64,000 nucleotides of DNA from Spirochaetaceae bacterium. GTDB taxonomy: Bacteria; Myxococcota_A; UBA9160; UBA4427. The translations under genes were made by a program, and so were the position numbers. The stretch's first letter is position 1; each line of letters starts with the position of its first letter. This document shows, one piece after another, positions 1 to 8,200 of the stretch. Under the pieces are notes generated by a model. The model was given only the letters and a program-made list of their open reading frames with translations. It was not told the origin of the DNA and did no database searches. The stretch spans positions 111,148 through 175,147 of the forward strand of contig JACKFD010000010.1 in the NCBI GenBank assembly GCA_020632655.1, given 5' to 3'.

Positions 1-1080
1 TCAAGCCGTTCCCCCTTCCACGAGGCGCGCCGCCCGCTCGAGCAGTCGGTCCGCCATCGGACCGAAGAACGCGTGCGCGGGATTGTGCGACTCGCCGCGG
101 ACGTGCTTCGCGTGCGTGCCCTCGAGCACGATCGCGAGCTTCCAGGGCGAGAAGACCTGGTACCAGTCGAGTCGTGCCAGGTCGCGTCCCGTGGCCCGCG
201 CATAACGCTCGATCATCACGTTGGCCTTCGGCAGCGAGTCCACGAGGAATCCGCCCGGCTGACCCGCCGAACCCAGGGCGAGCGCGTTGCCCGGCTCGGG
301 GTAGAAGATGAGCGCCCAGGCGAGATCGACGAGCGGGTCGCCGATCGAGGCCATCTCCCAGTCGACCACGGCGAGCGCCTTCGCCGGGCACGTCGGGCTG
401 AAGAGGACGTTGTCGAGCTTGTAGTCGCCGTGCACGAGGGCGGGCGGCTGCTCGGGCGGGCGGTTCGCTTCGAGCCAGGCGGCGACCGCGTCGACGTGCG
501 CGAGCTCCCGGCATCGATAGCTGTCGAGCTGCGCGAGCCAGCGCGGCACCTGCCGTTCGAGATAGCCCTCGGGCCGGCCGAGGGACTCGAGGCCGCAGGC
601 GCGCCAGTCGACGCGATGGATCTCTGCGAGGGCGTCGACGTGCTCTTCGAGGGCGCGGGTCTGCTCCTCGGGCGAGTCGGCGTAGGCCTCGGGCAGGGTC
701 TGCCGGATCGGGACGCCGTCGACGAACTCCATGACGTAGAAGGGCGCACCGGCGACGGTCGGGTCGTCGCAGGCCGCGACGGGACGGGCGATGCGGACGT
801 CCTCGTCCCGGATCGCGTGCAGGATGCGGTGCTCGCGGAGCACGTCGTGGGCGGTCGACGAGGAGGCGTGGGGCGGCGCGCGGCGGAGGACGAGGCGCCG
901 TCCGTCGCGCTCGATGCTCCAGATCTCGCAGGAGCCGCCGCCCTTGAGCGGTCGCGTCCGGATCGGGTGATGGCCGCCCAGCACCTCGTCGAGCCAGCGT
1001 CCAAGGCGCGCGTCGTCGAGCGGTCGGGGCTCCCGCGAGGACGTGCGGCTCATTCCCGCACCTCGTGCGTCGTCGGGCAT
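1..1080 (-). CDS. APH-family phosphotransferase (ACAD10/11 kinase-like)
   Basis: The 359-residue protein has the aminoglycoside phosphotransferase-type kinase fold. The catalytic loop reads VHGDYKLDNVLF and the metal-binding DWE reads VVDWEMASIGDP. It starts 7 bp downstream of an acyl-CoA dehydrogenase gene on the same strand. This pairing matches the two halves of eukaryotic ACAD10/ACAD11, where the kinase phosphorylates a hydroxyacyl-CoA and the dehydrogenase domain completes removal of the hydroxyl group. A similar hydroxy-acid catabolic role is inferred. I prefer the ATG at 1080, which avoids overlapping the upstream gene; ATG at 1053 is an alternative and a start at 1113 would overlap. 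The stop codon is the first three bases of the window, so the gene is complete. The family assignment is strong and the substrate is unknown. Confidence 0.88.
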   Translation of the reverse strand: MPDDARGAGMSRTSSREPRPLDDARLGRWLDEVLGGHHPIRTRPLKGGGSCEIWSIERDGRRLVLRRAPPHASSSTAHDVLREHRILHAIRDEDVRIARPVAACDDPTVAGAPFYVMEFVDGVPIRQTLPEAYADSPEEQTRALEEHVDALAEIHRVDWRACGLESLGRPEGYLERQVPRWLAQLDSYRCRELAHVDAVAAWLEANRPPEQPPALVHGDYKLDNVLFSPTCPAKALAVVDWEMASIGDPLVDLAWALIFYPEPGNALALGSAGQPGGFLVDSLPKANVMIERYARATGRDLARLDWYQVFSPWKLAIVLEGTHAKHVRGESHNPAHAFFGPMADRLLERAARLVEGGTA

Positions 1081-1087
1081 GCGCTCG

Positions 1088-2386
1088 TCACGCGGCGCTC
1101 CGCGCCTCGGCAACCAGCCGCGCGAAGGTCTGCTCGCCGGCGGGTCGCAGCGAAGGCACGTGATCGCTCGGCCAGCCCTCGACGGGCTCGACGCCCTTCA
1201 ACGTGTCGCGGGCGACGACGACCTTGTGGACCTCGTCGGGTCCGTCTCCGATCGGACCGAAGCGATGCACCCGGTACCACATCTCGAGGGGCAGATCGCC
1301 CGAGTAGCCCATCGCCCCGCAGACCTGGATGCCGCGATCGAGCACGCCGAGCAGCATGCGCGACGTGTACGCCTTCGCCATGGAGATGTCGACGCGAGCC
1401 GCCCGGGCGCCGATCCGATCCATCTTCCAGGCCGCCTGGAAGGTGATGAGCCGCGCCGCCTCGATCTCCGAACGCGACTGATAGAGGAAGTCCTGCACCA
1501 TCTGATGGTCCGCGAGGCGCCGGCCATGGGACTCGCGCGAGACGGCGCGCTCGCAGGTGATCTCGAGCGCACGCTTGGCGAGCCCGATCCAGCGCATCGC
1601 GTGATGGATCCGCCCGCCGCCCAACCGCTTCTGCGCGAGCACGAAGCCGTCCCCGGGCTGGCCGATCAGGTTCTCGTGCGGAACGCGACAGCCTTCGAAG
1701 CGGATCTCGGCGTGGTTGCCGAGCTCGCCGTAGACGGGCTCGGGATGCGCCATGGTCGGGATGTCCCGCACGATGTTCATGCCCTGCGTGCCCTTCTCGA
1801 CGACGAACATCGAGGCGTGGCGATGGGGTCTTCCTTCCGGGTTCGTCTCGGCCATCACGATCAGGAAGTCTGCGAAGGAGCCGTTCGTACAGAACCACTT
1901 GTGCCCGTCGATCACCCACTCGTCGCCGTCCCGCCGCGCCTGTGTGCGAAGTCGCGTCGGGTCGGCGCCCGCTTCGAAGGGCTCGGTCAGGGCGAAGGCG
2001 CTTCGCAGCCGACCCTCGATGTTGGGCCAGAGCCAGCGCTCCTTCTGTGCTTCGTTGGCGCCTGCCGCAAGCAGCTCCGTATTGCCCGAGTCCGGCGCTT
2101 GATTGCCGAAGATCTCCATCGAGTACATGCAGCGCCCGATCAGCTCGTGCATCAAGGCGAGCTTCATCTGACCGAAGCCCGCGCCCCCGAGCTCGGGATC
2201 GAGATGACAGGCCCAGAGGCCCTGGTCCTTGACCTGCTGCTGGAGATGGCGACGCACGAGGGCCCACTCGTCGGCGGGCAGCTCGCGCAGGATCGGTTCG
2301 AGGGGGATCAGGTCGCGATCGATGAAGGCCCGCATCCAGTCGAGCTTCTGCTGGAATTCGGGCTCCGTCTCGAAGTCCCACGCCAT
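1088..2386 (-). CDS. Acyl-CoA dehydrogenase
   Basis: This 432-residue FAD flavoenzyme has the full acyl-CoA dehydrogenase layout: a helical N-terminal domain, a middle beta domain with a GYxxL/G-type lid (FVVEKGTQGMNIV), and a C-terminal helical domain ending near GDGPDEVHK. The likely reaction is alpha,beta-dehydrogenation of an acyl-CoA, or the ACAD11-like step acting on a phosphorylated hydroxyacyl-CoA made by the kinase just downstream. The ATG at 2386 is chosen because GGGAGG lies about 7 bases upstream; an in-frame start at 2422 would add 12 weakly conserved residues. It is divergent from a TetR regulator, which probably controls it. The exact chain-length specificity cannot be read from the sequence. 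Confidence 0.9.
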   Translation of the reverse strand: MAWDFETEPEFQQKLDWMRAFIDRDLIPLEPILRELPADEWALVRRHLQQQVKDQGLWACHLDPELGGAGFGQMKLALMHELIGRCMYSMEIFGNQAPDSGNTELLAAGANEAQKERWLWPNIEGRLRSAFALTEPFEAGADPTRLRTQARRDGDEWVIDGHKWFCTNGSFADFLIVMAETNPEGRPHRHASMFVVEKGTQGMNIVRDIPTMAHPEPVYGELGNHAEIRFEGCRVPHENLIGQPGDGFVLAQKRLGGGRIHHAMRWIGLAKRALEITCERAVSRESHGRRLADHQMVQDFLYQSRSEIEAARLITFQAAWKMDRIGARAARVDISMAKAYTSRMLLGVLDRGIQVCGAMGYSGDLPLEMWYRVHRFGPIGDGPDEVHKVVVARDTLKGVEPVEGWPSDHVPSLRPAGEQTFARLVAEARSAA

Positions 2387-2418
2387 CCCGATCCTCCCGT
2401 CACGCCGCGTCGTTGTGG

Positions 2419-2438
2419 ACACTGTATAGTACGCTGAT
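2419..2438. promoter_or_regulatory. Possible TetR operator/promoter between divergent genes
   Basis: The 65-bp gap between the acyl-CoA dehydrogenase and the tetR-type gene contains ACTGTATAGT at 2421-2430. This is an imperfect palindrome (8 of 10 positions match its reverse complement), in the most AT-rich stretch of the gap. TATAGT could also serve as a -10 element for the regulator. The regulator gene has no Shine-Dalgarno sequence before its ATG, so a very short leader is plausible. Site function is inferred from position only. Confidence 0.3.
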
Positions 2439-2451
2439 ATCCTCCTCTGCC

Positions 2452-3114
2452 ATGCCCCGTCGCTCCGATCGCCCCCTCGACCGCGACCTGATCGCCGCCT
2501 GCGCCCTCGCCCTCTTTCGCGAAGGCGGCCTCGCCGCGGTCACCACGCGTCGGGTCGCGTCGGCCCTGGGCGTATCGCCGATGGCGCTCTACGTGCACGT
2601 CGGGAACAAGGAAGGGCTGCTCGACGCCGTGGTCGAGCGCCTCATGCGCGCGATCAAGATCGACCTCGACAGCGAGGCGTCGTGGCCTGCACAGGCGGAG
2701 CAATGGGCGCATGCCTTGCGCGCGGAGCTCTCGGCGCATCCGGGTGCGATGGATCTGCTGCGCACGCGACGATGGGCGCTCGTGCGATGTACGGAGCCGC
2801 TGATCCGGGCGCTGCTGGCAGCGGGCTTCTCGGAGGAGCGGGCGATCCGCGCGGCGCGCCTCGTCACATGGGTGACGATGGGCTTTCTGAGCGTGGAATC
2901 GGGCGTCGATCTGTTAGGCTCCGATGATCGCCAGGCGGATCGACTCGAACGCTCCCTCGATCGGCTCGAGGTGCTCGAGGGTCGCGCCGCGACGTCACCC
3001 GCCAGTCGGGGTCGTGGCGTCGACCGCGCGGACATCGACGCCCTCTTCTCCCTCGAGCTGCGCCTGATCGTGCGGGGCCTCGAGGCCGGGCTCGACCTCG
3101 AGCCACACGACTGA
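2452..3114 (+). CDS. TetR-family transcriptional regulator
   Basis: This 220-residue protein has a typical N-terminal TetR helix-turn-helix (TTRRVASALGVSPMALYVHV, about residues 31-50) followed by a helical ligand-binding domain of ordinary length. It is divergent from the acyl-CoA dehydrogenase/kinase pair and 30 bp upstream of an MDR oxidoreductase on its own strand. Autoregulation and control of one or both neighbours is likely. The ATG at 2452 is chosen; an upstream in-frame ATG at 2413 would run through the probable promoter. The C-terminal domain (about residues 75-220) resembles the TetR_C group, but the ligand cannot be deduced. Confidence 0.88.
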   Translation: MPRRSDRPLDRDLIAACALALFREGGLAAVTTRRVASALGVSPMALYVHVGNKEGLLDAVVERLMRAIKIDLDSEASWPAQAEQWAHALRAELSAHPGAMDLLRTRRWALVRCTEPLIRALLAAGFSEERAIRAARLVTWVTMGFLSVESGVDLLGSDDRQADRLERSLDRLEVLEGRAATSPASRGRGVDRADIDALFSLELRLIVRGLEAGLDLEPHD

Positions 3115-3144
3115 CCCGGACGGGTCGCGAAAGGACGAATCCGG

Positions 3145-4197
3145 ATGCGTGCATGGCAGGTCGTTCGCCACGGAGCGCCGAGCGAGGCCCTCGAGCTGCG
3201 AGACGTCCCCACGCCCGAGCCGGGCCCCGGCGAGATCCTCGTCGAGGCGTCCGCCAGCGTCTGCAACTACAACGAGGTCGACGGCTGCTATGGCCGCTAC
3301 CTCACCATCGACCCGACCCTCCCCTACACGCTCGGCATGGAGTGCGTCGGGCGCGTCGTCGCCGCCGGCCCCGGCGCGGAGGCCTGGCTCGGCAAGCGGG
3401 TGACGACGAGCGGACCGGGTGGGACGGGTGCCCATGCGGAGCAGGTCCTCGGCTCGGCGGCGATGACCTTCGAGGCGCCGGATCGGCTCGACGACGCCGA
3501 GGCCGCGGCCTTCTTCTATCCCTTCCATCTCGCCCATCTCGGCCTCCACGAGCGGGGACGCCTCGCCAAGGGCGAGACCGTCCTGGTCCACGCCGCCGCG
3601 GGCGGCGTCGGCTCCGCCGCGGTCCAGCTCGCCGCCGCCGCCGGCGCGCGCGTGATCGCGACCGTCGGCAGCCAGGACAAGGTCGGATTCGTCGAGTCCC
3701 TCGGCGCGGACGTCGTCGTGAACTACCGCGACGTCGAGTTCGACAAGGCAGTGCTCGAGGCGACGGGCGGGCGCGGGGTCGACGTCTGCTTCGACGGCGT
3801 GGGTGGGGACGTGACGATGCGCTCGCTGCGCTGTCTCGTACAGGGCGGGCGCCATCTGATCGTCGGCTTCGCGAGCGGGATCGAGGCGGAGGAGGTGCCG
3901 ATGGTCTCGGGGCGCGTACTCTGCTTCGGCAACTTCGATCTCATCGGGGTGATCCTGACCTATCTCGACGCGCCGCCCTCCGGCATCCCCGGCGAGTACG
4001 CCCCCGTGCCGGTCCCGCGCTTCAACCCCTGCTCGACCGAGACGGGCCGGCGCGTCCAGGCGCACCTCGTCGAGCTCCTCGAGGCGGGCCGCATCCGACC
4101 CGTCGTCGGCGAGCGCTTCCCCTTCGACACGCTGCCGGTCGCGCTCGCTCGGATGGAGTCGCGGGCGACGATGGGGCGGATCGTGATCGAGCGTTAG
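3145..4197 (+). CDS. MDR-family zinc-type alcohol dehydrogenase / quinone oxidoreductase
   Basis: This 350-residue medium-chain dehydrogenase/reductase has an N-terminal GroES-like domain. The NADPH-binding Rossmann motif is VHAAAGGVGSAAVQLA, about residues 150-165. The structural-zinc cysteine cluster of classical alcohol dehydrogenases is not evident, so a quinone-oxidoreductase or enoyl-reductase-like activity is more likely. AAAGGA lies about 10 bases before the ATG. It follows the TetR gene by 30 bp on the same strand and may be co-transcribed with it. The substrate is unknown. Confidence 0.87.
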   Translation: MRAWQVVRHGAPSEALELRDVPTPEPGPGEILVEASASVCNYNEVDGCYGRYLTIDPTLPYTLGMECVGRVVAAGPGAEAWLGKRVTTSGPGGTGAHAEQVLGSAAMTFEAPDRLDDAEAAAFFYPFHLAHLGLHERGRLAKGETVLVHAAAGGVGSAAVQLAAAAGARVIATVGSQDKVGFVESLGADVVVNYRDVEFDKAVLEATGGRGVDVCFDGVGGDVTMRSLRCLVQGGRHLIVGFASGIEAEEVPMVSGRVLCFGNFDLIGVILTYLDAPPSGIPGEYAPVPVPRFNPCSTETGRRVQAHLVELLEAGRIRPVVGERFPFDTLPVALARMESRATMGRIVIER

Positions 4198-4241
4198 GCG
4201 GCTCGACCGGTCGGATCGAGACGCCGAGGCGGCGCGTCAGG

Positions 4242-5306
4242 TCAGGACAGGGACGCGAGCAGCCCGACCGAGTCGAGGTCGTCGAGCGACGCGATCGATC
4301 GGGCCCGGAAGGCCTCCGTGAACACGCGTCGCGACTCGGCGTCGTAGGGCGGGACCATCGTCAGGAACGACGCGATCACGGTGTAGGCCGCGTGCAGGCG
4401 ATGGGCCGTCCAGGCGTCGTCGAAGGAGAGCGGGCTGCCGCCGAGGGCGCGACGCGTGTCGACGTAGTGCCGCACGAGGTCGCGCTCGCAACGCTTTCGC
4501 TCCAAGGCATCCATGCCCATCGTGAGGAAGAAGCTCACGTCGCGCATCGCCGGGTAGACGCAGAGCATCCCCCAATCGAGGAAGCCCACGCGCCCCGCGT
4601 CGACGAAGAGGTTCCCGATGTGCGCGTCGGCGTGGATCAGCGTCCGGGGCCCGCGCGCCCAGAGCGCCTCGACGCCCTCCGGATCGTCCGCATAGCGTCG
4701 CGCGACCTCGAGATACGCGGCAGAGACCTTGTCCGCGTGGTGCTCGATCACGTGCCGCAGCGTGCGCACCGTGAACTCCGTCGAGCGCGGCCGCGTCTCG
4801 CTCGCCCAGGGCGCGATCGCGGCCAGCTTCTCCGCGTCCTCGAAGCGCACGTGCAGCTCCGCCAGGTCCTCGATCGCGCCCGCGGCGAGATCCCCGGAGA
4901 TCGCCCAGGTCCCGTCCGAGACCGCACAGCCCCGCGCGCTCAGATCCTCGAGCAGGAGCACGAAGTCGCCCCCCGACTCGGCCTCGGCGTAGTGGACCTC
5001 CGGCATCCGCATCGAGAGCCGGGGCGCGAGGTCGCGATAGAACCACGCCTCCCGGGTGCCCATCCCCGTCGCGCCGATCCGCGCGCGATGCTCGGGATTC
5101 GTGGGCGGCAGCTTGCAGAAGAGGGTCTCGGGGGCGCCCGCGGCGACGTCGTAGTCGAGTCGGAGCCAGGCGTGCAGGTTCGTGCGCTCGGTCCGATCGA
5201 GGACCTCGACGCCGCCGACGCGAACGCCGGGATGGCGCACGGCGAGCGCCCGGAAGAGCCACTCGGGCGTCAGGTCGTCGACATCGGCGGGCAGGGATCT
5301 CGTCAC
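4242..5306 (-). CDS. APH-family phosphotransferase
   Basis: This second APH/kinase-fold protein (354 residues) has the catalytic loop LIHADAHIGNLFV and the metal-binding aspartate in VGFLDWGMLC. Histidine and aspartate of the catalytic loop are kept in the form HADxHxxN, so catalysis is plausible. I chose the GTG start at 5306 because GGAG lies about 6 bases upstream. The in-frame ATG at 5399 has no comparable site and adds about 30 low-complexity residues. Unlike the first kinase it has no dehydrogenase neighbour. It converges on the MDR gene and is divergent from the spermidine-synthase-like gene. The phosphoacceptor is unknown; antibiotic resistance is not implied by the fold. Confidence 0.83.
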   Translation of the reverse strand: MTRSLPADVDDLTPEWLFRALAVRHPGVRVGGVEVLDRTERTNLHAWLRLDYDVAAGAPETLFCKLPPTNPEHRARIGATGMGTREAWFYRDLAPRLSMRMPEVHYAEAESGGDFVLLLEDLSARGCAVSDGTWAISGDLAAGAIEDLAELHVRFEDAEKLAAIAPWASETRPRSTEFTVRTLRHVIEHHADKVSAAYLEVARRYADDPEGVEALWARGPRTLIHADAHIGNLFVDAGRVGFLDWGMLCVYPAMRDVSFFLTMGMDALERKRCERDLVRHYVDTRRALGGSPLSFDDAWTAHRLHAAYTVIASFLTMVPPYDAESRRVFTEAFRARSIASLDDLDSVGLLASLS

Positions 5307-5630
5307 GGCATCTCCAGCAGGGTCGAGGCTCCGATTCGGCGCCCGGTCGGCGCGCCGAAGATCCGGCACGGGGGCCGACCCGAGGTCCGCCCCACGCATC
5401 GCCCACCCGCGGACCCGTCGGACCGCGCGCGCGAGGGGCGAAGCCTAGTCGAAGCGCGATCGGTCAGACAGCCTCGGCGGCGCGGGCACGGGGCTCGCGC
5501 CGACACTTCGAAGGCACGAACTAGCGGGGTGATTCCGTCGCATCAGCAGCTCCGCGGTCTGGCAGAATGGATCCCGTATCGGAGCCGACCGCCTCCGCGC
5601 CGCCCGAACATCCGGGGAACGAACGCCCGC

Positions 5631-8123
5631 ATGCCGACGTTGCTCTACGTCTTCGCCTTCGCCTCCGGCTTCGCGGCGCTCGGCTATCAGGTCGCCTGGA
5701 CGCGCATGCTCTCGATGAGCTTCGGCAGCTCGACCCTGGCGGCGAGCGCGGTCGTGGCGGGCTTCATGGGCGGCATGGGTCTCGGCGCCTGGCTCTACCA
5801 TCGCGTCGGAGATCGGCTCGCGAGCGCCCTGCGCGCCTACGCCCTGCTCGAGCTCGGCATCGCCCTCTCGACGGCCCTGGCGACCCTCCTCTTCCTGCGA
5901 CTTCCCCCCGTACTCGCGGCGCTCGCGTCCACGGCGCCGGGATTCGTCGATGCGCCGATCGTGCGCGTCGTGAGCGTGGCCATGCTCCTCGGGCTCCCCG
6001 CCGTGCTGATGGGCGCGACCTACCCCGCGCTGTGTCGCGTGCTGATCCACTCCGCCGACGAGGTCGAGCGTCGGCTCGGATGGATCTACGGGATCAATAC
6101 GCTCGGCGGGGCGGCGGGGTCGATGGTGGCGGGCTTCGCGATGATCGAGCTGATCGGATCTCGCGGGACCGTCCTCCTCTCGAACGCCCTGAACCTGATC
6201 GTCGCCCTCGGCGCCTTCGCGCTGGTCGGTCGCGAGACCCGCGGCACGCGCGCGCCCGATCCGTCCGAGGTCGACGAGCGCCTTCCGGGCGGACTGCCCG
6301 ACTGGCTGGCGGGCCTCGTGCTATTCGGATCCGGGCTGGCGACGCTCGGCTTCGAGATCGTCTGGCTGCGCGCGCTCCACTACGTCCTCGGCGCGGGCAC
6401 CTACGTGCTGAGCGCCACGCTCTCGATCTTCCTCGTCGGCCTCGGCCTCGGCGGGCTCCTCTCGCGAACGCTGCTTCGACTCGGCCGTCCGGAATGGAGC
6501 CTGGGCTGGGGCCAGCTCGCGGTCGCGCTCTTCACGATCCTCGCGATCGCGGCGGAGCATCGGATCCTGACCTCGCCCGCCCTCTTCGACCGCATCAGCG
6601 CCTTCTCGCGCGATGCCCTCGCGCTGCCCTGGCTCGTCTCCCTCGTGACGGCGGTCGGCGTCGTGATCGCGCTCGTGCTGCCGGCCACGATCTGGATGGG
6701 CCTCGCCTTCCCCCTCGCGAGCCGGCTCTTCGTGCGACGCGTCGACCATCTCACCGCCCGGGCCGGACTCGCCTATCTCCTCTCCAACCTCGGCAGCATC
6801 GCCGGTGCGATCGGCGCCGCCGTCTTCGTACTCCCGACACTCGGAAGCGTCGGCGGGACGAAGCTCTTCGTCGCCGTGAACGTCGTCCTCGGGCTGCTCG
6901 TACTCCTCCACGGCGGGGATCGACGCGTGCGGATCGGCGCCGTCGTCGCGTCCCTCGCGCTGCTCGCCCTCGCGGCCCGTCTACCCGAGCGCCTCGCCTT
7001 CTCGCCGCTGGTCGCCCGGGAGAACCCGCGCGCCGTAACGCGTCTCTTCGAGGAGGAATCCGATCTCGGCACGGTGCAGGTCCATGCCTGGCAGGGCCGA
7101 CCGGACGCCCTCGCGATGTCGATCGACGGCGTGGTGATCGGCTGCTCTGCGGGCTGGAGCCCGGGGCTGCACTCGAAGCAGCTGATCCTCGCGCATCTGC
7201 CGATGTCCCTCGATCGGGACATCCGGCATACGCTGAACCTCGGCGTGGCATCCGCCTCGACCCTCCGCACCCTCGCTCGCTATCCCTGGGTCGAGACCCT
7301 CGACGCGGTCGAGATCAACCCGGCGGTCCTGCGCGGTACGGCGCATTTCCCCGACGCCGTCGTACTCGAAGACCCGCGCACGCGGATCTATGTCGAGGAC
7401 GCCGTCCATCACCTCCTCCGCACGACGACCCGCTACGACCTCGTCATCAACGACGCCAAGCAGAACGTGAAGTTCGGGGGCAGCTCGAAGGTCCTCTCCG
7501 AGGAGATCTATCGCTACTCGCTCGAGCGGATGAGCGAGTGCGGGCTCTTCGCGCAGTTCATCCCGACGCTCTATCCGAACGAGTCGCTGCGACTGATCCT
7601 CCGCACCTTCGCGGCGGTCTTCCCGGAGACGGAGATCTTCCTCGACGCACCGAGCGCGATCATGCTCGTCGGGTCGCGCTGCCCGATCGGCGGCCGTACA
7701 CGCCCGACCCGCGAGGCGCTCGAGGCCGCGAGGGCTCCACGCGAGATCGAGGACGTCTTCGTCTCCGACGCCACGGCACTCCCCGCCCTATGGGTGAGCA
7801 GCGCCGCCGAGCTGGCGGACGCGATCGGCCCGGGCCCACGCAACGACTGGAATCGCCTCCTCCTCGAGTTCTGGAGCATGCGCATGCCCCCGATCTCGCC
7901 GCGCACGATCGCCGCGAGCATGCGCCTCGTGCAGCCGGTCCGCGCGGAGGACGCCCCGCCCCCGTGGCTCGACGACGTGCGCGAGGAGTGGCAGACGATC
8001 CAGCTGATCAACGAGGCGATGATCCGGGTGAACGAAGGGGATCCGGCCGGCGCCGAGGCCATCGCGGAGGCGGCGCAGGCACGCGATCCCGATCACCCAC
8101 TGCTCCGTCGCGTGCTGCGCTGA
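5631..8123 (+). CDS. Fused membrane transporter-like / spermidine synthase-like protein
   Basis: The 830-residue protein has an N-terminal half of many hydrophobic helices (about residues 1-460), with MFS-like internal repeats such as GFMGGMGLGAWLYHRVGD. This is followed by a cytosolic spermidine-synthase-type methyltransferase-fold domain (about residues 480-720), with LNLGVASASTLRTLARYP and VEINPAVL as the nucleotide-binding strands. The D-A-K pocket sequence is INDAKQNVK. A C-terminal helical tail of about 100 residues follows. Such fused proteins are common in high-GC proteobacteria, and most have no proven polyamine activity. The ATG at 5631 is preceded by GGGGA, somewhat far at about 13 bases. 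Its stop is 77 bp before a BVMO gene on the same strand. The role is unknown. Confidence 0.82.
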   Translation: MPTLLYVFAFASGFAALGYQVAWTRMLSMSFGSSTLAASAVVAGFMGGMGLGAWLYHRVGDRLASALRAYALLELGIALSTALATLLFLRLPPVLAALASTAPGFVDAPIVRVVSVAMLLGLPAVLMGATYPALCRVLIHSADEVERRLGWIYGINTLGGAAGSMVAGFAMIELIGSRGTVLLSNALNLIVALGAFALVGRETRGTRAPDPSEVDERLPGGLPDWLAGLVLFGSGLATLGFEIVWLRALHYVLGAGTYVLSATLSIFLVGLGLGGLLSRTLLRLGRPEWSLGWGQLAVALFTILAIAAEHRILTSPALFDRISAFSRDALALPWLVSLVTAVGVVIALVLPATIWMGLAFPLASRLFVRRVDHLTARAGLAYLLSNLGSIAGAIGAAVFVLPTLGSVGGTKLFVAVNVVLGLLVLLHGGDRRVRIGAVVASLALLALAARLPERLAFSPLVARENPRAVTRLFEEESDLGTVQVHAWQGRPDALAMSIDGVVIGCSAGWSPGLHSKQLILAHLPMSLDRDIRHTLNLGVASASTLRTLARYPWVETLDAVEINPAVLRGTAHFPDAVVLEDPRTRIYVEDAVHHLLRTTTRYDLVINDAKQNVKFGGSSKVLSEEIYRYSLERMSECGLFAQFIPTLYPNESLRLILRTFAAVFPETEIFLDAPSAIMLVGSRCPIGGRTRPTREALEAARAPREIEDVFVSDATALPALWVSSAAELADAIGPGPRNDWNRLLLEFWSMRMPPISPRTIAASMRLVQPVRAEDAPPPWLDDVREEWQTIQLINEAMIRVNEGDPAGAEAIAEAAQARDPDHPLLRRVLR

Positions 8124-8200
8124 CCGACGATCCGGCTGCGGGGCCAGGTCCGGCGCGGACCGGGTATCGTCCCCGGACACGATCGACGGGGAGACGCAGC

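Noticed and set aside
4242..5306. Aminoglycoside resistance gene
   Set aside because: The APH fold alone does not indicate antibiotic resistance; many such kinases act on metabolites.
3153..5630. A very long forward open frame running through the MDR and kinase genes into the spermidine-synthase-like gene
   Set aside because: Only the part from 5631 has protein-like sequence. Upstream it is arginine- and proline-rich shadow translation of other genes.
5567..8200. Long forward open frame upstream of the BVMO
   Set aside because: It is a shadow of the spermidine-synthase-like gene; the BVMO starts at TTG 8201 with an SD.
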